The notes beneath the pieces were generated by a model. The model was not told the origin of the DNA. It did not search any database and was given only the letters and a program-made list of their open reading frames with translations. Shown one piece after another: positions 25,316 to 35,168 of a stretch of DNA of 64,000 bases. The stretch is from Flavobacteriales bacterium UBA6693 (GTDB lineage: Bacteria > Bacteroidota > Bacteroidia > Flavobacteriales > Weeksellaceae), in contig DKJL01000005.1 of the NCBI GenBank assembly GCA_002454815.1, forward strand, positions 7,942 to 71,941, read 5' to 3'. The position numbers and the translations under genes are program-made. How positions within the stretch are numbered: position 1 is the stretch's first letter; each line of letters begins with the position of its first letter.

Positions 25316-25346
25316 CAAAAATACTAAAAAATTAATTAGTTGGCAA
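25316..25346 (-). promoter_or_regulatory. Promoter of the cysteate synthase-like gene
   Basis: On the minus strand TTG (25346-25344), 20 bp, TATTTTTG (25323-25316), 27 bp before the ATG. Full consensus match. Confidence 0.75.
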
Positions 25347-25430
25347 TTTGGACCCTTCTTCACGAGCTTCTGAGGAACGCCGCAGCCTAATGATATAAGT
25401 CATAAATGAGGTGCGAACCCGACTGATTTG
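25347..25430. other. GC-richer island in a divergent promoter region
   Basis: About 80 bp with higher G+C than its flanks, between the minus-strand promoter at 25316-25346 and the DUF2723 gene. It has no start codon with a useful frame and no clear hairpin. It may be a structured regulatory RNA, an operator region or a decayed coding remnant. Confidence 0.3.
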
Positions 25431-25504
25431 AAGTGTTTCTAATTTAATGAAAATTCCGTGATACTAATAGAAAAACCTTATTTTCGCAAGATTGAAAATT
25501 TATT

Positions 25505-28500
25505 ATGAAAAACTGGGTCTTTAAGCAGTGGAATACCGTTTTGGGTTGGGCTGTTTTTGTCATTGCATTTTTTACGTATCTCTCAACGATTGAGCCGAAT
25601 TTCAGCTTTTGGGACTGCGGCGAATATATTGCGTCCGCTGTAAAATTAGAAGTTACGCACGCTCCCGGGGCCGCTCTCTTTCAGCTTGTTGGCGCGGTAA
25701 CGGCTCTTTTCGCGTTTGGTAATGGTGAAAATTATTCAGTGGTGATCAATGCGATGTCGGCCACTTTCAGTGCTTTTACCATTTTATTTTTATTCTGGAC
25801 CATCACGCATCTCGTGCGCCGGCTTTTTCATAAAGAATTTGAGGAAGTTACGCGCCGCGAAGAGATATCAATTTTATTTGCCGGTGTCATCGGCTCGCTT
25901 GCGTTTACTTTTTCGGACACCTTTTGGTTTTCTGCCGTAGAAGGAGAAGTGTATTCCATGGCTTCAATGTTTATTGCGATGTTGGTATGGTTGATCACCA
26001 AATGGGAAAACGAATATCACGAAGTTGACAATGAACGCTGGATTATTTTAATATTCTTTATAACCGGTCTTTCCATCGGGGTTCACATGATGTGCATGCT
26101 TGCAATTCCTGCTGTCTGTTTCATTTATTACAGCAGAAATTATGAATTCACCTGGAAGTCTTTCCTTTGGGCTAATCTGGTGACGCTGGGCATTCTGGCC
26201 ATTGTCTTTAAAGGCATCTTTCCACTGATCATGACATTATTCGGACGTCTGGAAATTTTTGCAGTAAACGGACTTGGCCTCCCATTCCATTCCGGGACGA
26301 TCCTCGCATTTATCCTCCTGATTGCTCTGTTTTATTATGGCTTAAAATACGCTCGACGGAGCACAAAAAAGGTGTATCAAACCATCATGCTATCGGTGAT
26401 TTATATGATGATCGGTTTTTCCTGCTGGATGGTGATTCCGATCCGGGCAACAGCCAATCCTCCCATGAATCTTAATAATCCCGACAATGCCATCGGCATG
26501 CTCGACTATTACAACCGCGAGCAATATGGTGACTGGCCAACTGCCTACGGCCAAAATTATACCGCCTATCTTGATGCAAACGGAATCCAACGGAATGAAG
26601 ACGGTAGTTATAAAACACAGAAAAAAGGCGACGTTTACGAAAAAGACGACAAAGCCGGAACATACAGAAAAGTAGGAGAACGGTTTAATTATGTTTTCAG
26701 TCCGGAACATGTGAGTATTTTGCCCCGAATGTTCAACGAAGATAAATCGGTGATGGAAAACTACATTTCGATGTACGGCGCGCCGGATTTTTCTTTTAAT
26801 TATAATAACGAAGATGTTGCCGAAAGTCCGGAAGCCAAACAAATTTTTGATGATCTGCGAAGCAAATTCGAAGACGGCACTATTAAGGCAGCTGATTATC
26901 TTCAGGTAAAACCCTACAATCTCATTAATGTGCAGCGGCCTTCGCTGATGCAGAATCTGGATTATTTCTTTACTTTCCAGAACGGGTATTATTTTGTCCG
27001 TTATCTAATGTGGAATTTCGTCGGTCGCCAAAATGATTTGGAAGGCAATATGGAAAATAACCGCGGAAATTGGATTTCGGGTATTCCGTTTCTAGATAAT
27101 GCTTTGTACGGCGATCAATCGAAAATGCCGGCTAAGTTTCAGAATGCCAGTACGGTAAAATTCTTTTTCCTGCCGTTATTATTAGGCATTATAGGATTTT
27201 TCTTTCAGCTCAACCGCGATTTCGGACGTTTTTATGCCATACTTTCATTGTTTATTATTACCAGCGTAGGAATTATTTTCTACACCGGTGTGAAGCCTTT
27301 TGAAGTGCGCGAACGTGATTACGCCATGGTCGGTTCTTTTTACGCGTTCGCCATCTGGATCGGTTTAGGTGCGGGCGCCATCCTTTGGTATCTACAGCAA
27401 AGAGTAAAATCCAGCGCGGTGGGAATTGGTGCCGGAGTCATTCTTCTTGGAATTCCACTGATGATGGGATTCCAGAATTACAATCCGCACGACCGCAGCG
27501 AGCATTACGCGGCATACGATTATGCGTATTCTACTTTGAAATCTCTGCCGAAAAATGACATCCTTTTTGTGTACGGAGACAACGACACGTATCCCGTGTG
27601 GGGAATGCAGGAAACGAACGGCATGCGCGACGATGTGAAAGTGGTTAATTTTACATTATTGTCCACGCCCTGGAATATTGATCAGGTCAAACGCCGCACT
27701 TATAATGCGATGCCAGTGCCTTCGATCCTGAAGCACGAGGATTATCGCGACGGCAGCAACGACCAGATTTATCTGATGACGCCAAAAGACTGGACCAATA
27801 TTTTTGCCAATCTTAAAGACCAGGGCGCACCAGACACTGCCTTCGCAGATTTCAGAAAATTTCTGGTTCAGGATTCGATGACGATGAAGGAAGCTGTGAA
27901 TTTTCTTAAAATTAAATCGGAGGAAAAAGATGAAATATTAAAAATGATCTTTGGCGACGCGAAATATGAAAAGTTTAATTTCCTGCCGGTTTCCAATTTC
28001 ATCTTGCCCGTGAATAAAGAGAATGCAGTAAAATCCGGAATAATCAAAAGAGCAGATGCAGCGCTGGCGGTGGACAAAATCGCTATTTCCTACAAAGGCA
28101 GCAGTATGTTTAAAAATAATTTGATTCTGCTGGATATTCTTGCTCATTTCGATTGGAACCGACCGATCAATTTCTCTTCCGGCGGCGTTTACGATCCGGA
28201 AAATCTCTTCTATTTGACTGATTATTTGCAGTTCGACGGCTTTAGTTACCGTTTAGTTCCAATCAAAACAGAAGAACGTCAGGACGGAGAAACCGGTCGC
28301 GTTGATGCAGAAGATCTGTACCGAATTGTAAAAAATTACAAATGGGGAAATTTTAAAAACCTTAACGTACATTACGACGAGACGAGCACACAGAACATTG
28401 TGAGTTACCGCAGTTCCGCGAGTCGCGCAGCTGAAGCCCTGGCGCTTTCCGGTCAAAAACAAAAAGCCGTCGAGATGCTGGACCTGGCTTCCAGAGAAAT

Positions 28501-28990
28501 ACCCGTTAAAAAGTACAACGATCCACGTTCGCTGAGTTCGATGGTCTACGGCTATATCGTCGCCGGCCAGGAACAGAAAGGATTGCAGCTGGCGGAGGAA
28601 CTCAAGAAAGGAATCTTCGAAGAATATGATTATTATCTCAGTCTGTCGCCACAGGAGCAGCGTTTTGCCGGCAGACAAATGCGCACCAAACCGATGGAAT
28701 ATTCGTTGGTTGTGGGAGCGGTTTCCGATGCTTACGATAAAGTCGGAAAAGAGAAAAAAGGCTACGAATATTTGGTTAAAGCCCTGGAACCGATTGATAA
28801 GAAATTTAATGTTTTTATCGCAGATCTGCAGACAATGGGTAAAGAGAAAGCGTACCGCCAGGCGGAGCAGGTACAGAAGATCACGCCTTTTTATACTTAC
28901 CTTTTTGACGTCATGAAGCCGTACGATTCTACTTACGCTAAAGAAAAAGAAAACCAGATTACGTCGGCAATCATTAAAGCCACGCAGTAA
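25505..28990 (+). CDS. DUF2723 (GT117-type) glycosyltransferase-like membrane protein
   Basis: 1161 residues. The N-terminal ~650 residues contain many transmembrane helices with the DUF2723 signature SFWDCGEYIASAVKLEVTHAPGAALFQLV, in which the Asp and Glu after the first helix match the catalytic DxE-like site of PMT-type (GT-C) glycosyltransferases. A soluble middle part (YGDNDTYPVWGMQETNGMRDDV) and a C-terminal TPR-like region (AAEALALSGQKQKAVEML) follow. It probably transfers a lipid-linked sugar to an envelope protein or glycan in the periplasm; the acceptor is unknown. It is monocistronic with a strong terminator. Confidence 0.85.
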   Translation: MKNWVFKQWNTVLGWAVFVIAFFTYLSTIEPNFSFWDCGEYIASAVKLEVTHAPGAALFQLVGAVTALFAFGNGENYSVVINAMSATFSAFTILFLFWTITHLVRRLFHKEFEEVTRREEISILFAGVIGSLAFTFSDTFWFSAVEGEVYSMASMFIAMLVWLITKWENEYHEVDNERWIILIFFITGLSIGVHMMCMLAIPAVCFIYYSRNYEFTWKSFLWANLVTLGILAIVFKGIFPLIMTLFGRLEIFAVNGLGLPFHSGTILAFILLIALFYYGLKYARRSTKKVYQTIMLSVIYMMIGFSCWMVIPIRATANPPMNLNNPDNAIGMLDYYNREQYGDWPTAYGQNYTAYLDANGIQRNEDGSYKTQKKGDVYEKDDKAGTYRKVGERFNYVFSPEHVSILPRMFNEDKSVMENYISMYGAPDFSFNYNNEDVAESPEAKQIFDDLRSKFEDGTIKAADYLQVKPYNLINVQRPSLMQNLDYFFTFQNGYYFVRYLMWNFVGRQNDLEGNMENNRGNWISGIPFLDNALYGDQSKMPAKFQNASTVKFFFLPLLLGIIGFFFQLNRDFGRFYAILSLFIITSVGIIFYTGVKPFEVRERDYAMVGSFYAFAIWIGLGAGAILWYLQQRVKSSAVGIGAGVILLGIPLMMGFQNYNPHDRSEHYAAYDYAYSTLKSLPKNDILFVYGDNDTYPVWGMQETNGMRDDVKVVNFTLLSTPWNIDQVKRRTYNAMPVPSILKHEDYRDGSNDQIYLMTPKDWTNIFANLKDQGAPDTAFADFRKFLVQDSMTMKEAVNFLKIKSEEKDEILKMIFGDAKYEKFNFLPVSNFILPVNKENAVKSGIIKRADAALAVDKIAISYKGSSMFKNNLILLDILAHFDWNRPINFSSGGVYDPENLFYLTDYLQFDGFSYRLVPIKTEERQDGETGRVDAEDLYRIVKNYKWGNFKNLNVHYDETSTQNIVSYRSSASRAAEALALSGQKQKAVEMLDLASREIPVKKYNDPRSLSSMVYGYIVAGQEQKGLQLAEELKKGIFEEYDYYLSLSPQEQRFAGRQMRTKPMEYSLVVGAVSDAYDKVGKEKKGYEYLVKALEPIDKKFNVFIADLQTMGKEKAYRQAEQVQKITPFYTYLFDVMKPYDSTYAKEKENQITSAIIKATQ

Positions 28991-29006
28991 AACGGCAAAC
29001 GGTATT

Positions 29007-29036
29007 AAAAAAGAGCAGGATTTATTGCTCTTTTTT
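29007..29036 (+). terminator. Terminator after the DUF2723 gene
   Basis: AAAAAAGAGCA / TGCTCTTTTTT, 11-bp stem, 8-nt loop, T run included. Confidence 0.85.
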
Positions 29037-29171
29037 AATTTAATTTTAAAAGTAATCCGAGGTATTTATAAAATAAAAATAGGATTGTTAGTAGGCAAAA
29101 GTTACAGGTTTAATCAAGATGTACAACACGAGCGGCCTGAGAGCTTATCAGAAATGACCGGATTAAATGCT

Positions 29172-29179
29172 TATTTTTG
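29172..29179 (+). promoter_or_regulatory. -7 element upstream of kdsA
   Basis: TATTTTTG, 43 bp before the kdsA ATG; no TTG at 19-20 bp. Confidence 0.45.
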
Positions 29180-29221
29180 TTGAATTAAACGTCATTTAAT
29201 AATAAATAATTTGCAAATAAA

Positions 29222-30031
29222 ATGATACAGTATCTCGACAACATCCAACATAAAGACTCCAAAAACTTTTTTTTAATCGCAGGTCCCTGTATCATCGAAG
29301 GTGAGGATATGGCGTTGAGAATCGCGGAAAAAGTAATTTCGATCACCGATAAATATAAAATTCCGTACATCTTCAAAGGCAGTTTTAAAAAAGCCAACCG
29401 CAGCCGCGTCGATTCTTTTACAACCATCGGCGAAGAAAAGTCGCTGGAAATTCTCAAAAAAGTGGGAGAAACCTTCAACATCCCCACGACCACTGATATT
29501 CACGAGAACGACCACGCAGCGTTGGCCGCCAACTACGTTGATGTTTTACAGATACCCGCTTTTCTCGTGCGGCAGACCGATTTGCTCATCGCCGCGGCAA
29601 AAACGGGGAAATGTGTAAGTTTGAAAAAAGGGCAGTTTCTTTCACCCGAATCGATGCAGTTTGCGGTGCAGAAAGTGACAGACTCAGGCAACCAAAAAAC
29701 CGCAATCATCGAGCGCGGTAATTCTTTCGGATATACGGATCTGGTCGTAGACTACCGCGGAATTCCCACCATGAGAAATTATGCGCCGGTAATCCTCGAC
29801 GTTACGCATTCTTTACAGCAACCTAATCAAAGTTCCGGCGTTACAGGTGGAAGACCGGATTTAATTGAGACCATCGCCAAAGCCGGCATCGCCGTCGGCG
29901 CGGACGGACTTTTTATAGAAACTCATCCGGATCCCAGCTGTGCACTTTCCGATGGCGCTAATATGCTTCAGCTGGACAAACTGGAAGATCTGCTGCAAAA
30001 ATTAACGCGGGTAAGAGAAGCAATTCTTTAG
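29222..30031 (+). CDS. kdsA: 3-deoxy-8-phosphooctulonate synthase
   Basis: 269 residues, normal for KdsA. Motifs: IAGPCIIEGEDMALRIAEK, FKGSFKKANRSRVDSF, TDIHENDHAA, KKGQFLSPESM, VDYRGIPTMRNY and ETHPDPSCALSDGANML. It condenses arabinose-5-phosphate with phosphoenolpyruvate to Kdo-8-phosphate for the inner core of lipopolysaccharide. A TonB-dependent receptor gene follows 35 bp later and is probably co-transcribed. Confidence 0.96.
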   Translation: MIQYLDNIQHKDSKNFFLIAGPCIIEGEDMALRIAEKVISITDKYKIPYIFKGSFKKANRSRVDSFTTIGEEKSLEILKKVGETFNIPTTTDIHENDHAALAANYVDVLQIPAFLVRQTDLLIAAAKTGKCVSLKKGQFLSPESMQFAVQKVTDSGNQKTAIIERGNSFGYTDLVVDYRGIPTMRNYAPVILDVTHSLQQPNQSSGVTGGRPDLIETIAKAGIAVGADGLFIETHPDPSCALSDGANMLQLDKLEDLLQKLTRVREAIL

Positions 30032-30066
30032 TTTTTTCTATCTTTCAAAACTTAAATTTTTCCGTC

Positions 30067-32496
30067 TTGAAAAAAATCTTCTTTCTGCTGTCCGCGTTTC
30101 CGGTGCTTGCTTATTCACAAATTAACCTGAAAGTACTTGATGCTCAGGGGCAGCCCGTGAGCAGCGCCCGCGTAGAATACAACAACCAAATTCTCGTCAC
30201 CAACGAAGCTGGTGTACTGGTAGTTCCGGTTGCGCTGGGAGAGTCCCGCTTATTGGTGCGAAAAGACGAGTTTGAGACGTTCTCGAAAATGGTTTCCGCC
30301 AGTCCAAAAACACAGAATGTAAATGTTCTGCTGGTGCGCTCAGCCCGCGAAACGCAAATTCAGGAAGTTGTTTTTCAGAAAAAAGGAAAGCCGAAAATAA
30401 CCGATTTAACCTCAATCGAAATTTCTGCCAAAGAAGCGCAACAGGTAGCCTCGATGTCGGGAGGCGTGGAAGGGCTTCTGAAAACTTTACCATCAGTAAA
30501 CTCAAACACAGAACTTTCTTCGCAATATATGGTGCGCGGCGGCAATTATGACGAGAACCTGATCTACATCAACGATATCGAAATTTACCGTCCGTTTTTG
30601 ATCCGAAATTCGCTGCAGGAAGGACTCAGCATCATTAATCCCGACATGGTGCAGTCGATCAATTTTTCTGCCGGTGGCTTCGAAGCAAAATATGGTGATA
30701 AAATGTCTTCCTCGCTCAATATCTATTACCGGCAGCCCACCAAGTTCGAACTGTCCGGCGAGGCGAGTTTAATTGGAGGCCGGCTTTCCACCGGTTTTGC
30801 GTCAAAAAATAAAAAACTTTCGGCTTTAATTTCCGGCCGCTATCGAAATACGGATTTGGTGCTGAATACATTAAACGAAGACACGGATTTTAATCCACAA
30901 TATGCGGATATTCAAACGTACATTAATTATAAATTTAATGATAAGTGGGACGTTTCCTTTATCGGTTATTGGAGCAAGAACACCTACGAAATGATTGCTA
31001 AGGTGAAAGAAGTCGATTTTGGCTCTTTGCAAAGGCCACTTAAACTCAGCGTTTTTTATAACGGCACCGAAGATGATCAGTACAAAAGCATGATGGGCAC
31101 GGCGTCGGTAAACTTTAAGCCGAATAAAAGATGGCAGCTTTCGCTCGATAATTTTGCTTACCAAAACCGCGAGCGCGAGTATTATTCCATTGCATCTGCG
31201 TACCAGCTGGAAACTTTTGATCCGCTTACAGGAGCGCCGATTACCTCATATGATATCGGGGGACAAATCGATCACGCGCGAAATGATTTAATGGTAAAAA
31301 CGTACGGAAGTCAGTTTAAAGCAAAGTTTTCGCCCGATATTAATACAGATTTTGAAGCCGGCGTAAAATTTGAAAAAGAGAATTTGAAAGATCTTACGAA
31401 TGAATGGCAACTGGTGGATTCGCTGGGTTACAGTACGCCGCGTGATTACACATTGCCCGGTGCGCTTGATCCTTCGCAACTCCGCTTACGTTACCATATT
31501 TCTGGCGCCAATCATATTCAGCCTACGCGTGTTTCTGCTTACGCACAGTACTCGAAAAAGTTTTACTGGGGAGCAAACAGGATTTTCGTGAATGCCGGAA
31601 TCCGCGCTGCACACTGGGATTTTAACGACGAAACGATTATTTCGCCGCGCGCACAGTTTGCCATTAAACCAGACTGGGAGTTGGATATGCTCTTTAAGCT
31701 TTCCGGGGGCGTTTATTATCAGGCACCGTTTTACAAAGAAATTAAAGATGTGGACGGCACCTTTAATTCAAATATAAAATCGCAGCGTTCCATGCAGCTT
31801 ATTTTGGCAAATGATTTCGAATTTAAAATGGTGGAGCGACCTTTTAAATTAACGACCGAACTATATTATAAGAAGCTGGATTATTTGGTTCCGTATTATC
31901 TCGATAATGTAAGAATACGCTATTCCGGCGAAAACAACGCGGAAGGTTATGCGTACGGGATTGATACACGGCTGTTTGGAGAATTTGTGCCGGGCGTGGA
32001 TTCCTGGGTTTCTGCCAGCTACGCCAGAGTTTTTGAAAATATTGAAGGACAAGGTGCCATCCCGAGGCCGACGGATCCGCGATTCCGCTTTTCGATGTTT
32101 TACCAAGACTATATGCCTAAGTTTCCGTCAATGCGTGTGAATTTAACTTTGGTTTACGCCAGTGGTTTGCCCTCCGGTACGCCGATCTCTTTGGACGCTG
32201 ACGGACGACCTGATTTCCAGGCTCCGTATCAGTATCAGCGGACATTGCCTTCGTACAAAAGAGTTGATATTGGTCTGTCTAAAGTTTTTATCGACCAAAA
32301 AGACAATAATGTTTCTTCCGGTTTTTGGAGTAATTTTAATGAGCTCACGTTAGGCGTTCAGATTTTCAACGCGTTTAATATCAGCAATACCGTCGCAAAT
32401 CAGTGGGTAAACGATGTGAGTTCCGGTTACAATTATCCCGTACCGGTGCGCTTGACCGGAAGGTTTTTTAACGTTAAACTGGAGTTCAAACTTTAA
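30067..32496 (+). CDS. TonB-dependent receptor with N-terminal carboxypeptidase-regulatory-like domain
   Basis: 809 residues, starting at TTG 30067 immediately before the signal peptide MKKIFFLLSAFPVLAYSQ. Residues ~20-95 form a CarboxypepD_reg-like domain (INLKVLDAQGQPVSSARVEY). The plug follows (~115-220) with QVASMSGGVEGLLKTLPSV and MVRGGNYDENLIYINDIEIYRP. The rest is a 22-strand-type barrel whose last strand ends FFNVKLEFKL. It imports a ligand across the outer membrane with TonB energy. No SusD partner lies beside it, so it is not a SusCD pair; the ligand is unknown. A bidirectional terminator follows. Confidence 0.88.
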   Translation: MKKIFFLLSAFPVLAYSQINLKVLDAQGQPVSSARVEYNNQILVTNEAGVLVVPVALGESRLLVRKDEFETFSKMVSASPKTQNVNVLLVRSARETQIQEVVFQKKGKPKITDLTSIEISAKEAQQVASMSGGVEGLLKTLPSVNSNTELSSQYMVRGGNYDENLIYINDIEIYRPFLIRNSLQEGLSIINPDMVQSINFSAGGFEAKYGDKMSSSLNIYYRQPTKFELSGEASLIGGRLSTGFASKNKKLSALISGRYRNTDLVLNTLNEDTDFNPQYADIQTYINYKFNDKWDVSFIGYWSKNTYEMIAKVKEVDFGSLQRPLKLSVFYNGTEDDQYKSMMGTASVNFKPNKRWQLSLDNFAYQNREREYYSIASAYQLETFDPLTGAPITSYDIGGQIDHARNDLMVKTYGSQFKAKFSPDINTDFEAGVKFEKENLKDLTNEWQLVDSLGYSTPRDYTLPGALDPSQLRLRYHISGANHIQPTRVSAYAQYSKKFYWGANRIFVNAGIRAAHWDFNDETIISPRAQFAIKPDWELDMLFKLSGGVYYQAPFYKEIKDVDGTFNSNIKSQRSMQLILANDFEFKMVERPFKLTTELYYKKLDYLVPYYLDNVRIRYSGENNAEGYAYGIDTRLFGEFVPGVDSWVSASYARVFENIEGQGAIPRPTDPRFRFSMFYQDYMPKFPSMRVNLTLVYASGLPSGTPISLDADGRPDFQAPYQYQRTLPSYKRVDIGLSKVFIDQKDNNVSSGFWSNFNELTLGVQIFNAFNISNTVANQWVNDVSSGYNYPVPVRLTGRFFNVKLEFKL

Positions 32497-32511
32497 TAAA
32501 TTTTTTTAAAA

Positions 32512-32544
32512 AAAATCCCGAAACTTTCACAGTTTCGGGATTTT
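32512..32544. terminator. Bidirectional terminator between the TonB receptor and the GNAT-nitrilase gene
   Basis: Perfect 14-bp stem (AAAATCCCGAAACT / AGTTTCGGGATTTT), 5-nt loop, with A and T runs on both sides serving both convergent genes. Confidence 0.9.
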
Positions 32545-32546
32545 CG

Positions 32547-34070
32547 TTACTCCGGTTCTGCCTCGGAGCGGTGAGAAATCGTATCATAAAGATCTTTCCG
32601 GCGGTCACTCATCGTGCGCACGGCGCCGTAATGATGAAGTTCTTTGAGCAGATTTAAATCGACATCGATAATCAAGGTGGTTTCCGTGTTTGGCGTCGCT
32701 TCTCCTTTTATGGCATTCGAAGGGAAAGCAAAATCCGACGGCGTAAAAACGGCAGCCTGCCCATACTGAATATCCATATTATTGACGCCCGGCAGGTTGC
32801 CCACGCAGCCGGCAATGGCGACATAACATTCGTTTTCGATGGCCCGCGCAGAAGCACAATTCCGTACGCGCATATAGGCATTCTGTGTATCGGTGAGATA
32901 AGGAACAAATAAAATCTTCATTCCCTGATCGGCCAAAAGTCGCGGTAACTCCGGGAATTCTACATCGTAGCAAATCACGAGTCCTACTTTTCCGCAATCC
33001 GTATCGATTACTTTAATTTCGTTTCCGCCCTTCATGCCGTAATATTTTTTCTCATTCGGCGTGATATGAACTTTGCGGTGTTCATCAATTTTCCCGTCGC
33101 GGTGAAGAAGATAACTGATGTTGTACAGCTCATCATTTTCCACAAAAGGCATACTGCCGCCAATGATATTTATATTATATCCGATGGCCAACTGTGAGAG
33201 TTTATTTTTAATTTCTTCGGTAAGCTCGGCAAGTTTAAACATACTGTCGCGCTCACTTAAATGATTAAACGGTGCGAGCAGCGGTGTATTGAAAAACTCC
33301 GGAAACATGACGAAATCTGATTTGTAATCTGCCATCACATTTACGAAAAATTCGACCTGCTCGTAAAATGCTTCTATATCCTTAAAATGCCGCATCTGCC
33401 ACTGTACCAATCCCAAACGGATCACTGAATCCTGCATGGTGTTGGGCTTTTTGCTGTAATAAATATTGTTCCACTGCAGTAAAACGGCATTTTCCTGAGA
33501 GTCCAGATCTTCGGGCAAATAATTCTTCAAAACGCGAACCGGCAAAAAGTTGTTGGCGAGCTGAAAACTGAGAACGGGATCATAGATTTCCTTTTTACGA
33601 ACCTGTTGTATATACTGTCGCGGCGAAAGATCTGCGCTGTACAAATGATAATTCGGTATACGCCCACCGACGATAATTGATTTTAAATTCAGTTTCTCGC
33701 AAAGTTCTTTCCGGGCGTCGTATAACCTTCGGGCGAGGCGCAATTCCCGAAACTCAGGATCTACAAATACTTCAATTCCGTACAAAACATTTCCGGTTTC
33801 AGAATGGGTGTTAAAGGTGTAATTTCCGGTGATTTCTTTGTAGGTATGGTCGTCGCCATACAACTCGTACTGCACTTTTAACGAAAGACAAACCGCTGCA
33901 ATACGGTCGTCTACCGTAATACAAATCTGGCCGTCCGGAAAAATCTTAATGAGTTTCTGTATACTTTTTTTGGACCAAATGCTTTCCGACATTGCCGGAT
34001 ACGCTTTCAACATCGTCTCCCGAAGTTCATCGTAATCGCCGATGGCCAAATTTCTTATCTCTATCTGCAT
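32547..34070 (-). CDS. GNAT N-acetyltransferase fused to carbon-nitrogen hydrolase
   Basis: 507 residues in two domains. Residues ~1-165 are a GNAT fold (IEIRNLAIGDYDELRETM, GIEVFVDPEFRELRLARRLYDARK with the acetyl-CoA loop). Residues ~217-500 are a nitrilase-superfamily amidohydrolase with the triad Glu258 (MFPEFFN), Lys333 (RKVHITPNE) and Cys367 (VICYDVEFPEL). The fusion is known in Bacteroidota and proteobacteria, but its substrate is not. It is the last gene of a four-gene minus-strand operon, 15 bp after anmK. Confidence 0.9.
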   Translation of the reverse strand: MQIEIRNLAIGDYDELRETMLKAYPAMSESIWSKKSIQKLIKIFPDGQICITVDDRIAAVCLSLKVQYELYGDDHTYKEITGNYTFNTHSETGNVLYGIEVFVDPEFRELRLARRLYDARKELCEKLNLKSIIVGGRIPNYHLYSADLSPRQYIQQVRKKEIYDPVLSFQLANNFLPVRVLKNYLPEDLDSQENAVLLQWNNIYYSKKPNTMQDSVIRLGLVQWQMRHFKDIEAFYEQVEFFVNVMADYKSDFVMFPEFFNTPLLAPFNHLSERDSMFKLAELTEEIKNKLSQLAIGYNINIIGGSMPFVENDELYNISYLLHRDGKIDEHRKVHITPNEKKYYGMKGGNEIKVIDTDCGKVGLVICYDVEFPELPRLLADQGMKILFVPYLTDTQNAYMRVRNCASARAIENECYVAIAGCVGNLPGVNNMDIQYGQAAVFTPSDFAFPSNAIKGEATPNTETTLIIDVDLNLLKELHHYGAVRTMSDRRKDLYDTISHRSEAEPE

Positions 34071-34085
34071 AATTTCATTTTTAAT

Positions 34086-35132
34086 TTAAACTACAATCCC
34101 CGTGGAATGATCATAGCTGCTGCCCGTTGCGGACGATAATACATTAATTTCATTGTTGATTTTCAGCACGCCCATAAAGGCGAAAATCAGTGCTTCTTTA
34201 AATTCAACGATCTGTGAATCCGGCACTACAATTATCGTTTTCGTCAATTCCTGTATGCGGTGAAGAAGTTTGATGTTATAAGCGCCGCCGCCGGTACAAA
34301 GTACGCTTTTCGCTCCGATCGTACTGAGTGTTACCGCAATTTCCGACGCCGCGTGTTCAGTCAAAGTTGCCAGCGCATCTTTTGGTTCACAGTCATTTAA
34401 TAAAGGCAAAATACATTCGTTCACCCATTCGATGCCCAGCGATTTTGGTGGCTGTTTTTTATAAAACGGCAACTGATCAAGCTGCTGTAGGCGTTCGGGA
34501 ATAATCGTTCCCTTAGCCGCGAATTCACCGTTTCTATCATAATTCTTGCCTAACAATTTAGCAAAATGATTTAACACTGTGTTAACAGGGCAAATGTCAA
34601 ATGCAATTCTTCTACCGTTCTCTTTATAGGAAATGTTCGAAAATCCACCGAGATTCAGGCATGCATCGTACTGTGAGAAGAGCAATTCGTCGCCGACAGG
34701 CACCAACGGCGCCCCGTTTCCGCCGAGCAAAACATCCTGGCTTCGGAAGTCGTAAATTACAGGAAGTCCCGTCGATATTTTGACAGCACGCCCGTCGCCG
34801 ATCTGCACAGTAAATTTGCGGTGCGGCTGATGCAAAACCGTGTGACCGTGCGAAGCGATTAGATCCGCATGATGTTGCGGATATTTAGTGAGAAATTCTA
34901 GCGCTTTTTCTCCAAGGTAAAAACCGTAATCGGAATTTAAACCATAAAGATCGCCGGCAGAAAGATTTGCTGCATTTTGCAGACGGCCTAGCCAACTCGC
35001 GGAATATTCGATAGTCTCAGCTTCGAGAATTTCAAACTTCCAGCCGTCACCATTTTTAGTAAAATCCGCCAAACAAAGGTCGAGTCCGTCCAAACTCGTG
35101 CCCGACATGAGTCCAAGCGCCGTCATCTTCAT
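34086..35132 (-). CDS. anmK: Anhydro-N-acetylmuramic acid kinase
   Basis: 348 residues. LGLMSGTSLDGLDLCLADF is the N-terminal ATP-binding signature; IASHGHTVLHQPHRKFTVQIGDG and GANGAPLVPVGDELLF-type motifs follow, with SVLCTGGGAYNIKLL toward the C-terminus. It phosphorylates 1,6-anhydro-MurNAc released during cell-wall turnover, giving MurNAc-6-phosphate for recycling. It lies 36 bp behind lptC on the same strand. Confidence 0.95.
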   Translation of the reverse strand: MKMTALGLMSGTSLDGLDLCLADFTKNGDGWKFEILEAETIEYSASWLGRLQNAANLSAGDLYGLNSDYGFYLGEKALEFLTKYPQHHADLIASHGHTVLHQPHRKFTVQIGDGRAVKISTGLPVIYDFRSQDVLLGGNGAPLVPVGDELLFSQYDACLNLGGFSNISYKENGRRIAFDICPVNTVLNHFAKLLGKNYDRNGEFAAKGTIIPERLQQLDQLPFYKKQPPKSLGIEWVNECILPLLNDCEPKDALATLTEHAASEIAVTLSTIGAKSVLCTGGGAYNIKLLHRIQELTKTIIVVPDSQIVEFKEALIFAFMGVLKINNEINVLSSATGSSYDHSTGIVV

Positions 35133-35168
35133 TTTTTTACTGTTTGTTAAACCTAAATTTATTTAGAC

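Noticed and set aside
25400..25430. T-arm-like sequence on the minus strand (GGGTTCGCACC), possible tRNA remnant
   Set aside because: The flanking bases do not pair to a 5-bp T stem, and no anticodon or acceptor stem is found nearby.
30067..32496. TonB-dependent receptor as part of a polysaccharide utilisation locus
   Set aside because: No SusD-like lipoprotein, glycoside hydrolase or sensor gene lies next to it.
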